Below, in pieces: positions 1 through 8,316 of a stretch of 64,000 nt of DNA. The stretch is from Paeniglutamicibacter cryotolerans. Its GTDB lineage: Bacteria > Actinomycetota > Actinomycetes > Actinomycetales > Micrococcaceae. The position numbers and the translations under genes were made by a program. The stretch spans positions 2,666,001 to 2,730,000 of the forward strand of contig NZ_JACHVS010000001.1 of NCBI RefSeq assembly GCF_014190875.1, read 5' to 3'. How positions within the stretch are numbered: position 1 is the first letter of the stretch; every line of letters begins with the position of its first letter. The notes under the pieces were generated by a model, which was not told the origin of the DNA, did not search any database, and saw only the letters and a program-made list of their open reading frames with translations.

Positions 1-397
1 CGACGAGTCGGGCGTGGATCCGGGACAGTCCCGGATCGGCCACGCACATGTCTGCGCCAGCACGGCCGATCGTGTGTTCGCCGCGCAGCAACGGTAGCCG
101 CGGCCCCGGATCCGGGCCCTCTACGACGACCAGATGCAATGCCCGGGCGTCTGGCTGCGCCGGGGCCAAGTCAGACCGGGGGAGGGGCAGGGCCGTAGTG
201 CTTAGCAGCAGATGTCCGTGCACCGGCAGCCGCCCGATCCTCTGAATTGGCACCGGGCCCAAGAACCAGATGCAGAGGCCCGTGGTCTCGGCCAGCAGCG
301 CCGCCAACCCGGCGCCGGAAGAGGGTACGTCACCCTCTAGACATGCTTCCCACGCAACCTCCGGACTGCATCCGGTCAGAGTCAATTGAAGCGCCAT
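1..397 (-). CDS. FHA-domain protein, N-terminal part (runs off the left edge)
   Basis: An uninterrupted minus-strand frame begins at ATG 397 and leaves the window after 132 codons. The start has a GAGAGGAAG ribosome-binding site. Residues about 88-132 carry an FHA signature: a GEHTIGR strand, then GAD, then DPGLSRIHARL, matching the family's GR...S..H core for binding phosphothreonine. Residues 1-80 show no recognised domain. In related actinobacteria an FtsK/SpoIIIE-type ATPase with an N-terminal FHA region can lie beside tad genes, so that is the first candidate for the missing part, but only the FHA region is visible. It is transcribed divergently from the tad operon, with 237 bp between the two starts. 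Confidence 0.75.
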   Translation of the reverse strand, partial: MALQLTLTGCSPEVAWEACLEGDVPSSGAGLAALLAETTGLCIWFLGPVPIQRIGRLPVHGHLLLSTTALPLPRSDLAPAQPDARALHLVVVEGPDPGPRLPLLRGEHTIGRAGADMCVADPGLSRIHARLV

Positions 398-634
398 GGG
401 GGTCTTCCTCTCGTGTCGGGCAGCCCCGGTCGTGGCAAGACTATCGACGGGCCGGGGTCGTCCGGCTATGTTGTCGGCAGTCTTGTGGAATTTCATGAAG
501 TGGCGACAACGGTTATCCACACTTCTGTTCCTGCCCTTGTGGAGCTGGGCCCCGGCTCTGTAGTCTCGGCGCTAACTCGCCTCGGCGGTGCCATCGCGGG
601 TGATGGCACCGGCCGGGCCATTCGGAGGCGGACC

Positions 635-1861
635 GTGGATGGCATTCGAATCGTTGAAGATGAAGTCCGGGAGCTGATCCGGCGGCAGGGCCTTGACCCC
701 GCGCTGCAGGGAACCGAGATCAGGCGCCTGGTCGATGATGCCGTGCGCGATTACGACGAGCGTTCTATGCTTGGTTCGCTGCCGATGTTGACCGACCCGA
801 TGACAGCACGACGCAGGATCTTTGACGCGGTTGCGGGGCTCGGGGCGCTGCAACCGTTGCTCGATGACCCGGAAGTCGAGGAAATCTGGATCAACGGGCC
901 CAGCGAGGTCTATTCGGCCAGATCGGGTGTTTCGGAGCTAACCTCGATCCGTCTCGAAGAGGTCGAGGTGCGCAACCTCGTCGAACGCATGCTGAAGGCA
1001 TCGGGCCGCAGACTGGATCTCTCCCAGCCCTTCGTCGACTGTCAACTGTCCGACGGATCGCGCCTGCATGTGGTGATCCCAGATATCACACGTCGACATT
1101 GGGCGGTGAATATTCGCAAGTTCGTTGCCCGTGCCAGCAAGCTGGAACATCTCGTGGATCTCGGTTCGATCAGCCGTGGCGCCGCCCATTATCTGGACAT
1201 GGCAGTCGGGGCCGGTCTGAACGTTCTGATTTCGGGGGCGACGCACGCGGGAAAGACCACGATGCTCAACTGCCTGTCGGGATCCATTGGGCCGCGGGAA
1301 CGGGTGGTCACCATCGAGGAGATCTTCGAGTTGAAGATCCCGCTGCGTGACGTGGTCGGGCTCCAATGCCGTCAGCCGAACCTAGAGGGCCAAGGAGAAA
1401 TTAACATGCGCCGGCTCGTCAAGGAGGCCCTGAGGATGCGCCCGGATCGATTGATCGTCGGCGAGGTACGCGAGGCGGAGGCACTGGACATGCTGATCGC
1501 GCTGAACGCCGGTATGCCTGGGCTATGTACCATCCACGCAAATGACGCCCGATCTGCAGTTACGAAAATTTGCACGTTGCCGCTGCTCGCCGGGGAAAAC
1601 ATCTCCTCGAGTTTCGTGGTGCCCACTGTGGCCGCCTGCATCGACCTAGTGGTCCATTGCTCGCGTACCCCCGACGGGCACCGGTACGTCTCCGAAATAC
1701 TGGCCCTGGGCCGACGTGTGGAGAACGGGGCCATTGAAACGAACTGTGTATTTGCCATGGAAGGCGGGGAATTGGTGCTGCAGCAGGCGGCTGACCTGTC
1801 CCATGGAAAATTCATTGCTGCGGGGATCGACGTAGCGGCCCTGGGGAGGGCAGTGGCGTGA
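635..1861 (+). CDS. tadA: TadA/CpaF-family secretion ATPase
   Basis: This 408-residue protein belongs to the type II/IV secretion ATPase superfamily that powers tad/Flp pilus assembly at the membrane. The Walker A motif is GATHAGKTT with its lysine at residue 207, followed by a VTIEEIFEL acidic box and a Walker B region (RLIVGEVREAEALDML). The HANDARSA stretch is typical of the CpaF branch. The frame is open from 386, but GTG 635 was chosen because GGAGG lies 6-7 bp upstream, the size fits the family, and an earlier start would overlap the divergent FHA gene. It overlaps the next gene by 4 bp and heads a tightly coupled operon. Confidence 0.9.
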   Translation: MDGIRIVEDEVRELIRRQGLDPALQGTEIRRLVDDAVRDYDERSMLGSLPMLTDPMTARRRIFDAVAGLGALQPLLDDPEVEEIWINGPSEVYSARSGVSELTSIRLEEVEVRNLVERMLKASGRRLDLSQPFVDCQLSDGSRLHVVIPDITRRHWAVNIRKFVARASKLEHLVDLGSISRGAAHYLDMAVGAGLNVLISGATHAGKTTMLNCLSGSIGPRERVVTIEEIFELKIPLRDVVGLQCRQPNLEGQGEINMRRLVKEALRMRPDRLIVGEVREAEALDMLIALNAGMPGLCTIHANDARSAVTKICTLPLLAGENISSSFVVPTVAACIDLVVHCSRTPDGHRYVSEILALGRRVENGAIETNCVFAMEGGELVLQQAADLSHGKFIAAGIDVAALGRAVA

Positions 1862-2709
1862 GTCTGCTGCTGGGTCTGGGCCTCGGGATGGGACTGTTTC
1901 TGGTGTGGGAGTCCTGTTGGAGCCGGCCGGCCATCGACCGACGTCCGCGGCAGGGACGCCTGGAACTGCTGCTGGTGCACGCCGGCATGGAGAAGATCAG
2001 CCGCGGAGGCTTCGTCTATGCCACAGCGACAAGCGCGGTGCTGGCAGGGCTGTTGGTCCTGATCCTGACCGGGGCACCGCTGATCGCGGCGACGTTTGCA
2101 CTGTTTGGTGCACTGCTCCCGCTCACGGTCATCCGATGGCGGGCGAGGAAACGAACAGCGGATCTTCGCGAGCAATGGCCCGATGTGGTCGATCACCTGC
2201 GCTCGGCGATCAGGGCGGGTCTCTCGCTGCCAGAAGCGCTCGTCCAACTCGGACAACTCGGCCCCGAGTCGTTGCGTCCGGCATTTGTAGAATTCGCCCT
2301 TGACTACCGTGCCACAGCTCGATTCGAGGAATCCGTCGAACGACTGAGATTACGCCTGGCCGACCCGGTATCGGACAAGATCATCGCCGCACTGCTCATC
2401 ACTCGGGAGGTCGGCGGTTCGGACTTGGGTGAAATGCTCGGGACGCTCTCCTCATTCTTGCGCGACAGTGCCCGCACCCGCGGTGAACTCGAGGCCCGCC
2501 AGTCATGGACGGTCAGTGCAGCCCGGCTGGCAATCGCCGCGCCATGGGTCATCCTGTTGTTGCTGGCAAGCCAACCGGCAGCGGTGCGGGCCTACTCGTC
2601 TGTCGCCGGATCGCTAGTGCTGCTCTCCGGCTTGGCCATCTCCGTGATCTGCTATCGCGCCATGCTCAGCATCGGAACCCTGCCGACCGAAGAACGAGTC
2701 ATTCGGTGA
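1858..2709 (+). CDS. tadB: TadB-like type II secretion F-domain membrane protein
   Basis: This 283-residue protein starts at a GTG overlapping the tadA stop by 4 bp. An N-terminal hydrophobic helix (residues 1-15) is followed by two more helices (about 55-90), a cytoplasmic T2SSF region (about 100-220, with the pattern DHLRSAIRAGLSLPEAL) and C-terminal helices. Proteins of this kind form the inner-membrane platform on which the TadA ATPase works. Position directly after the ATPase and before a second T2SSF protein supports TadB. Substrate and surface structure cannot be told from this gene alone. Confidence 0.85.
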   Translation: MSLLLGLGLGMGLFLVWESCWSRPAIDRRPRQGRLELLLVHAGMEKISRGGFVYATATSAVLAGLLVLILTGAPLIAATFALFGALLPLTVIRWRARKRTADLREQWPDVVDHLRSAIRAGLSLPEALVQLGQLGPESLRPAFVEFALDYRATARFEESVERLRLRLADPVSDKIIAALLITREVGGSDLGEMLGTLSSFLRDSARTRGELEARQSWTVSAARLAIAAPWVILLLLASQPAAVRAYSSVAGSLVLLSGLAISVICYRAMLSIGTLPTEERVIR

Positions 2710-3647
2710 GCCCCGTGGTGGCGTTATCCCTGGTGACGGGTCTGGGGCTCGGCCTCGGACTGTGGCTGATCCTAGTCAGGCTGCCGATAATGCGCAGAGT
2801 GTCCTTTTCCGAGCGCATGGCTCCATATCTGCGCAGCGGACGCGTCGACTCCCGGTTGCTGAACGAACCACTGTCCGCCCAGACGCCGTTCGGACCCTTG
2901 GGTCGCATCCTGGCGCCTGTGCTCGGCGACGTGGTCAAACGGATCAACAGGTACAACCCGACCAGTGAGTCTCTTGCCCGCCGCCTCCGGCGCGCCGGGC
3001 TTGAGCTGAGCGCCTCCGATTTCCGGGCCAGGCAGCTGATCTGGGCCGCGGTTTCCGCGTTTTGCTGTTCGGTGCTCATTGGCCTCGGCATCGCTGCGGG
3101 CAACTTCAACCCGACCCTAGCCGTCGTCCTTTTGATCGGTTCATGTTTGGGCGGATATCTGCTGCGCGACTGGTGGCTGGGGGAGCAGATCACCCGGCGC
3201 TCCCGGCGCATCCTTGCCCAATTCCCCACGATCGCAGAACTCATGGCGCTGGCCGTCGGTGCGGGGGAGAGCACGCTAGGCGCGGTGGAGCGCGTTTGCC
3301 GGATCTCCAGAGGGGATCTGCGCGATGAATTCGCTGCAACCTTGGCCGATGTACGTTCGGGGAGATCGCTGGTTGCCGCGATGCAGGGCATGTCCGACAG
3401 AGTCCGGTTGACCGCCATGACCCGCTTCGTCGACGCAATTGTCGTGGCCACTGAGCGGGGAACCCCGATCGCAGCAGTCATGCGTGCCCAAGCACAGGAC
3501 GTGCGCGATACGGCCAAGCGGGAACTGATGGAGACAGCCGGGCGGAAGGAGATTTCGATGATGGTTCCGGTGGTGTTCGGGATCCTGCCACTAACCATCG
3601 TTTTTGCGGTTTTCCCGGGAATTTCGCTGATCGACATGAACTACTAG
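2706..3647 (+). CDS. tadC: TadC-like type II secretion F-domain membrane protein
   Basis: The start was set at GTG 2706, which overlaps the tadB stop by 4 bp. The frame is open further upstream, but that part lies inside tadB. The 313-residue product has an N-terminal helix, a helix pair near residues 115-160, a T2SSF cytoplasmic domain (PTIAELMALAVGAGES onward) and a C-terminal helix that ends the protein. It is the expected partner of TadB in the platform. The next gene, a pilin, begins 63 bp downstream. Confidence 0.85.
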   Translation: MSPVVALSLVTGLGLGLGLWLILVRLPIMRRVSFSERMAPYLRSGRVDSRLLNEPLSAQTPFGPLGRILAPVLGDVVKRINRYNPTSESLARRLRRAGLELSASDFRARQLIWAAVSAFCCSVLIGLGIAAGNFNPTLAVVLLIGSCLGGYLLRDWWLGEQITRRSRRILAQFPTIAELMALAVGAGESTLGAVERVCRISRGDLRDEFAATLADVRSGRSLVAAMQGMSDRVRLTAMTRFVDAIVVATERGTPIAAVMRAQAQDVRDTAKRELMETAGRKEISMMVPVVFGILPLTIVFAVFPGISLIDMNY

Positions 3648-3710
3648 GTGACATGAATGCCTGGAACACAGACCGAATGGATGCAAGCAAAGCAAGTGGA
3701 AGGAACGAGG

Positions 3711-3941
3711 ATGAACAAGCTGGGATTACGTGAGTTGGGTACGACTGCGATATTGCTCTGCTCGGCCCGAATCGTTGGGCTGGTGGAGCGGATCAAGCGC
3801 GATGAACGGGGAGACGTGCCGGGGTGGGTCATGATCACCCTCATGTCGGCAGTCCTGGTAGCCGCACTGCTGGCCATCGCCGGGCCGCGGCTCGAGGGCC
3901 TGTTCAACCAAGCCATCAACAGGGTCTCCGGACTGGACTGA
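3711..3941 (+). CDS. Flp-type small pilin candidate
   Basis: This 76-residue protein starts at ATG 3711 behind GGAAGGA; an in-frame ATG at 3657 is less likely because it lacks such a site. After a basic segment (RIKRDERGD) comes a single hydrophobic helix, VPGWVMITLMSAVLVAALLA, then a short amphipathic tail. Small size, a G-containing junction before one N-proximal helix and location after TadB/TadC fit an actinobacterial Flp pilin subunit. No prepilin peptidase gene is visible in the window, so processing is inferred. Confidence 0.7.
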   Translation: MNKLGLRELGTTAILLCSARIVGLVERIKRDERGDVPGWVMITLMSAVLVAALLAIAGPRLEGLFNQAINRVSGLD

Positions 3942-3948
3942 ACCGGGC

Positions 3949-4380
3949 ATGGAGCAGATGGGTCAACAGGCACCGCCTGGTCGGAGGGGCGGTACCAGAC
4001 GCGGAGACATCGAACAGGGTTCGGCCATCGCGGAGTTCGTGATGGTTTCAGGGCTGTTGCTTGCCGTCTTCGCCTCGGTGCTGCAGCTGACCCTGGTGCT
4101 GCATGTGCGCAATACGTTGCTCGACGCGGCTGCTACCGGCGCCCGCTACGGGACGCTGGCCGACCGCGGCCCCGGTGACGGGGCCCAACTGACCCGGGAG
4201 TTGGTCTCCAGCGCGCTCAGTCCCCGCTTTGCGTCAGATGTGCGGGCGGTCAGCCGCGAGATCGGCGGGCGGCAGGGGCTGGAAATATCCATCAATACCG
4301 GACTTCCACTCGTCGGTTTTTTCGCCCTGGGAGCCGAATTGCGCGTCACTGGAGAGGCAGTGCGCTATGGCGGAGGATGA
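3949..4380 (+). CDS. TadE-family pseudopilin-like protein
   Basis: This 143-residue protein has a basic N-terminus, then GSAIAEFVMVSGLLLAVFAS (from about residue 24), the classic TadE signature with a conserved glutamate at the start of a membrane helix. The C-terminal domain, about 95 residues, would face outward. TadE-like proteins are minor pilins or assembly factors of tad systems. The gene lies 7 bp after the pilin and overlaps the next TadE-like gene by 14 bp, which suggests translational coupling. Confidence 0.8.
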   Translation: MEQMGQQAPPGRRGGTRRGDIEQGSAIAEFVMVSGLLLAVFASVLQLTLVLHVRNTLLDAAATGARYGTLADRGPGDGAQLTRELVSSALSPRFASDVRAVSREIGGRQGLEISINTGLPLVGFFALGAELRVTGEAVRYGGG

Positions 4381-4798
4381 GCCGGGGACTCCGGCGGGAG
4401 AATCAGGTTCGGCGATGATCGAGTTCGTATTCCTTGTCCTGTTACTTCTGGTGCCGCTGGTCTATCTGGTTGTAGCCTCATCCCAGCTCCAGGCCGCAAG
4501 CTATGCGGCTGTCGGGGCTGCAGATCATGCGGCAAAGGTCTTCGTTTCCGCATCCAACCCCACCGCGGGCAAGGCTGCCGCTCAGGACGCCATAGCGGTG
4601 GCCCTGGGAAACATGGGCATTGCTGCATCGCGGGCTGAGGTCGACTACTTCTGCTCAGCAACCTGCCTGAGCCCCGGCAGCACGGTGACCGTCAGCGTGC
4701 GCATCGCCACCGTGCTCCCCTTCCTGCCCGATGGTGTCGCGCTGAACACGGGATACGTCGGCGCCACTGCTACGCATCGGATCGACCGGTTCGGATGA
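4367..4798 (+). CDS. Second TadE-family protein
   Basis: The start was placed at ATG 4367, inside the end of the preceding gene; the frame is open from 4229. The 143-residue product has the TadE pattern GSAMIEFVFLVLLLLVPLVY at residues 14-33, with the invariant glutamate at the helix start. A soluble domain follows with two cysteines close together (YFCSATC), possibly a disulfide outside the membrane. It is paralogous in layout to the upstream gene, as expected for the TadE/TadF pair of pilus loci. Confidence 0.8.
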   Translation: MAEDEPGTPAGESGSAMIEFVFLVLLLLVPLVYLVVASSQLQAASYAAVGAADHAAKVFVSASNPTAGKAAAQDAIAVALGNMGIAASRAEVDYFCSATCLSPGSTVTVSVRIATVLPFLPDGVALNTGYVGATATHRIDRFG

Positions 4799-5247
4799 GC
4801 AAGGAGAAAGGGGCGCCATCGGGCATCGAATCGGGGCAAGCGACGGTGCTGATCATAGGCATGATCGCGATTTGCCTGCTGGCCATCAGCGCCACTCTGG
4901 CCGCCACGGCGGTGAACTCCGCTTCCCGGGCCCTGCTTGCCGTTGCGGATGGGGCGGTGGCAGCCGCCGCGGACAGTTACACGCTGAGCACCGTCGGCCG
5001 GTCCCCGGCCAGGCTGCGGCTGAGCCCGGTCGACGTGCACAATGCAGCATCCGATTATCTCGCCGATACCGGGGCAGGCGAACGGTTTGCCGCGCTGCGG
5101 ATCACTGATGCGACGGTCGACCCGGACGGGATCACCGCGCGCCTGTCACTAGGGGCAACCGTCCACCCGCCCATCGTCGGATGGTTCGTCCCCTCTGGGG
5201 TGGGGATTACGGTCGACGTCCGCGCCCGCACCGTCCTGACGCGCTAA
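4795..5247 (+). CDS. Rv3654c-like TadE-associated membrane protein
   Basis: The start overlaps the preceding stop as ATGA. The 150-residue product has one N-terminal helix beginning GQATVLIIGMIAICLLAISA, then an alanine-rich region with AVADGAVAAAADSY, and ends in a small domain. This arrangement matches the actinobacterial family typified by Rv3654c of Mycobacterium tuberculosis, which sits at the end of tad operons. It is the last gene of the tad cluster; prfB begins 20 bp downstream. Confidence 0.75.
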   Translation: MSKEKGAPSGIESGQATVLIIGMIAICLLAISATLAATAVNSASRALLAVADGAVAAAADSYTLSTVGRSPARLRLSPVDVHNAASDYLADTGAGERFAALRITDATVDPDGITARLSLGATVHPPIVGWFVPSGVGITVDVRARTVLTR

Positions 5248-5252
5248 TGCCG

Positions 5253-5258
5253 TAGGCT
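5253..5258 (+). promoter_or_regulatory. Putative -10 element (TAGGCT) of prfB
   Basis: TAGGCT lies 9 bp before the prfB ATG, a distance that would give a leaderless or nearly leaderless transcript, common in actinobacteria. No good -35 hexamer is seen 16-18 bp upstream. The same hexamer occurs before ftsE (6472) and smpB (9796). Confidence 0.4.
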
Positions 5259-5267
5259 GGAGACACC

Positions 5268-6377
5268 ATGGCTTCTACTGACTTTCCCGCCGAAATCCGT
5301 TCGCTCCGTAACACCTTCCAGACCATCGAGAAGGTCTCCGACGTGGAGCGCATCCGCGCCGACATTGAAATGCTGTCCGAGGAGGCCGGCGTCCCCGACC
5401 TCTGGGACAACCCCGCCGCGGCACAGGTTGTCACCTCGAAACTCTCGCATCGGCAGTCCGAGCTCGAAAGACTGGAATCCATCGGTTCGCGCATCGAAGA
5501 CCTCGAGGTGCTGGTGGAGCTGGCCGCCGATGAGGGCGACGCCGATTCTCTGGCGGAGGCGGAAAAGGAGCTCGTCTCCGTCCGCAAGGCGCTCGCCGAC
5601 TTGGAAGTCGTCACTCTGCTCTCGGGCGAATACGATTCCCGCGAGGCCGTGGTGACCATTCGTTCCGGTGCCGGCGGCGTCGATGCGGCGGACTTTGCCG
5701 AAATGCTGTTGCGCATGTACCTGCGCTGGGCCGAAAAGCGCGGTTACCCCACCAGGGTCATGGACACCTCCTATGCCGAAGAAGCCGGGCTGAAGTCCGC
5801 CACGTTCGAGGTCAACGCGCCCTACGCATTTGGCACCCTATCCGTCGAGGCGGGCACCCACCGGCTCGTGCGGATCAGCCCGTTCGACAACCAGGGCCGC
5901 CGCCAGACCTCGTTCGCCGCTGTCGAGGTCATCCCACTGATTGAACAGAACGACTCGGTGGAGATCCCCGAAAACGAGATCAAGGTCGATGTCTTCCGTT
6001 CCTCGGGCCCCGGGGGCCAGTCGGTGAACACCACCGACTCCGCCGTGCGCATGACTCACATCCCCACGGGCATCGTGGTCTCGATGCAGAACGAGAAGTC
6101 GCAGATTCAGAACCGTGCCGCCGCACTGCGTGTGCTGCAGTCCCGCCTGCTGCTGGTCCGCAAGGAGGAGCAAGACGCGAAGAAGAAGGCACTCGCAGGT
6201 GACGTGAAGGCGTCGTGGGGCGATCAGATGCGCTCCTACGTGCTGAATCCATACCAGATGGTCAAGGACCTGCGCACCGAACACGAGGTCGGAAACACGT
6301 CGGCCGTGCTCGACGGTGAAATTGACGACTTCATCAACGCCGGCATCCGCTGGCGCGCCGAGGGCCGCCGGGCCTAA
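5268..6377 (+). CDS. prfB: Peptide chain release factor 2
   Basis: This 369-residue class I release factor ends translation at UGA and UAA. The SPF tripeptide that reads the stop codon is at residues 204-206 and the GGQ motif that triggers peptidyl-tRNA hydrolysis at 249-251, inside [15 protein letters not shown]. The N-terminal coiled-coil domain and the C-terminal basic end are complete. The frame is open throughout, so no programmed +1 frameshift site of the E. coli type is present. It stands before ftsE, as in many actinobacteria. Confidence 0.97.
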   Translation: MASTDFPAEIRSLRNTFQTIEKVSDVERIRADIEMLSEEAGVPDLWDNPAAAQVVTSKLSHRQSELERLESIGSRIEDLEVLVELAADEGDADSLAEAEKELVSVRKALADLEVVTLLSGEYDSREAVVTIRSGAGGVDAADFAEMLLRMYLRWAEKRGYPTRVMDTSYAEEAGLKSATFEVNAPYAFGTLSVEAGTHRLVRISPFDNQGRRQTSFAAVEVIPLIEQNDSVEIPENEIKVDVFRSSGPGGQSVNTTDSAVRMTHIPTGIVVSMQNEKSQIQNRAAALRVLQSRLLLVRKEEQDAKKKALAGDVKASWGDQMRSYVLNPYQMVKDLRTEHEVGNTSAVLDGEIDDFINAGIRWRAEGRRA

Positions 6378-6471
6378 CCTCCCGGCATTGTTGCGTCCAC
6401 CGACTTCCAAGGCTTCTCACAGGTTGTCAGACACGCTGCGTAAGTGCCGTTACCCGGGCCCCGATGCCCGA

Positions 6472-6477
6472 TAGGCT
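6472..6477 (+). promoter_or_regulatory. Putative ftsE promoter (-10 TAGGCT, weak -35 TTACCC)
   Basis: TAGGCT at 6472-6477 lies in the 184-bp gap between prfB and ftsE, with TTACCC at 6450-6455 (16-bp spacer) as a poor -35 match. It would give ftsE a leader of about 80 nt. It is supported only by sequence likeness. Confidence 0.4.
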
Positions 6478-6561
6478 GAAACAGCCGATGCAGCACCACC
6501 CCCACTCCCGAACCAAGTCCCGAATCCGCCACCGCATGCCGGTGGTTATTCGGGCGGAACC

Positions 6562-7347
6562 GTGATGATTAGATTCGAGCACGTCACCAAGGTCTACGAT
6601 GCGAAGACCCGTCCCGGTCTCGATGACATCGACATCGAGATCAACCGCGGCGACTTCGCCTTCCTTGTCGGGGCCTCCGGCTCCGGAAAGTCCACCTTCT
6701 TGCGTCTGGTCCTGCGTGAAATCACCGCGACCAACGGATCCGTCCACGTCGCGGGTCAGAATGTCGCCCGGATTCCATCTTGGCGTGTGCCCAAGCTGCG
6801 CCGCGGCCTCGGTGTGGTTTTTCAGGACTTCCGACTGCTGCCCAACAAGAACGTTTTCGAGAATGTCGCCTTCGCGCTGCAGGTCATCGGTACCAACCGC
6901 AGCGTGATCCGCGAGCAGGTCCCGGAGACCCTCAGGCTGGTCGGTCTCGAGGGCAAGGGCAAGCGGATGCCCCACGAGCTTTCCGGCGGAGAGCAGCAGC
7001 GCGTGGGCATTGCCCGGGCCATCGTGAACAAGCCAGCCATCCTGCTGGCCGATGAGCCCACCGGCAACCTGGACCCCGCCACGAGCGTCGAGATCATGAA
7101 CGTGTTGGACAGGATCAATCAGAACGGCACCACGGTCCTCATGGCCACGCACGACAACGACATCGTGAACACCATGCGCCGCCGGGTCATTGAACTCTCC
7201 GCCGGAAAAATCGTGCGTGACGAGGTCGCCGGCGAATACACCACGATGATTCCGATCATCAACCAGGACGGCAGCCGTCAATTGCGCAAGGCAAACCCCA
7301 AGGACCAGGCAATCGCCCCCTTCGATCCGGAAGATGAAGCACTGTGA
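6562..7347 (+). CDS. ftsE: Cell-division ABC-type ATPase FtsE
   Basis: FtsE pairs with FtsX at the division site and transmits ATP binding to a cell-wall hydrolase outside the membrane. Walker A (GASGSGKST) has its lysine at residue 43, the signature LSGGEQQR begins at 140, and Walker B ([11 protein letters not shown]) has Asp164-Glu165. At 261 residues it is about 30 longer than typical FtsE; the extra part is the polar C-terminal tail after GEYTTMIPI. Start is ATG 6562, the first of two tandem ATGs. It overlaps ftsX by 4 bp. Confidence 0.95.
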   Translation: MMIRFEHVTKVYDAKTRPGLDDIDIEINRGDFAFLVGASGSGKSTFLRLVLREITATNGSVHVAGQNVARIPSWRVPKLRRGLGVVFQDFRLLPNKNVFENVAFALQVIGTNRSVIREQVPETLRLVGLEGKGKRMPHELSGGEQQRVGIARAIVNKPAILLADEPTGNLDPATSVEIMNVLDRINQNGTTVLMATHDNDIVNTMRRRVIELSAGKIVRDEVAGEYTTMIPIINQDGSRQLRKANPKDQAIAPFDPEDEAL

Positions 7348-8258
7348 GGCTTGGATTCATCCTGCGCGAGGTCGGCTCCGGCCTTCGCCGTAACCTTTCC
7401 ATGGTCATCTCCGTGGTGCTCGTGACCTTCGTTTCGCTGACGTTCGTCGGTGCGGCGGGCCTGCTCCAATTGCAGATCACGCAGATGAAGGGCTTTTGGT
7501 ATGACAAGGTTCAGGTGGCAGTGTTCCTGTGTGACGAGAACTCCGCGTCGGTGACCTGTGCCGACGGCAAGGTCACCGACACCCAGCGCGGGGAGATCAA
7601 ATCGGCCTTGGACTCGGATGTACTCAAGCCGTATGTGGATACCTACGACTACGAGTCGAAGGATCAAGCGTTGGCGCACTTCCGCGAGCAGTTCCAGAAC
7701 TCGCCGATCGTCGACAGTGTGACGGCCGACCAGCTGCCCGAGTCCTTCCGCGTCTCGCTGCTGGACCCGGAAAAGTACGGCGTGGTCAACGAGGTCTTCT
7801 CGTCGATGAAGGGCGTTGACGTGGTTGTCGACCAGCGTGAATTGCTGGAAACAGTCTTCTCGATGATTAATATCGCCTCCTATGTGGCATTGGGCATCGC
7901 CGGGGTGATGATTGTGTGCGCTGTGCTGCTGATCGCCACCACAATCCGGTTGTCCGCGTATAGCAGGCGCTTGGAAACGGGCATCATGCGCCTTGTTGGC
8001 GCGTCTAAGACTGCCATCCAACTACCGTTCGTGCTTGAGGGCGTCATCGCCGGTTTGATCGGCGCTGTGCTGGCGTCGGGCGTCTTATGGGCGATGACGG
8101 AATTTCTCATCGACGGCAAATTGGCCAAGGACTATCCCGACACGGCGTTCATTTCCACCGGTGAGATTTTCCTGATCGCACCCGGGTTGTTGCTGCTGGG
8201 AGCGGTATTGGCTGGTGTATCGTCGATCGTGACCTTACGGCGTTACTTGAAGGTTTAG
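7344..8258 (+). CDS. ftsX: Cell-division membrane protein FtsX
   Basis: This 304-residue protein starts at a GTG overlapping ftsE. Helix 1 is near residues 18-45. A large extracellular domain (about 50-170) follows, which in the family contacts a peptidoglycan hydrolase; it contains two cysteines ([12 protein letters not shown]) able to form a disulfide. Three helices follow (about 180-205, 230-255, 270-295), giving the usual FtsX topology. The M23 peptidase gene 58 bp downstream is the natural candidate for the controlled hydrolase. Confidence 0.95.
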   Translation: MRLGFILREVGSGLRRNLSMVISVVLVTFVSLTFVGAAGLLQLQITQMKGFWYDKVQVAVFLCDENSASVTCADGKVTDTQRGEIKSALDSDVLKPYVDTYDYESKDQALAHFREQFQNSPIVDSVTADQLPESFRVSLLDPEKYGVVNEVFSSMKGVDVVVDQRELLETVFSMINIASYVALGIAGVMIVCAVLLIATTIRLSAYSRRLETGIMRLVGASKTAIQLPFVLEGVIAGLIGAVLASGVLWAMTEFLIDGKLAKDYPDTAFISTGEIFLIAPGLLLLGAVLAGVSSIVTLRRYLKV

Positions 8259-8316
8259 TGGCGCCGGTCCCCGGATCGGCTTCGAAGTAGTGAACTCATA
8301 GATGAGGGAGTACCCG

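Noticed and set aside
386..634. N-terminal extension of the tadA ATPase from TTG 386
   Set aside because: It overlaps the divergent FHA gene start, lacks family similarity, and GTG 635 has a good ribosome-binding site.
5268..5400. Programmed frameshift in prfB
   Set aside because: The reading frame is open from ATG to stop with no early in-frame UGA.
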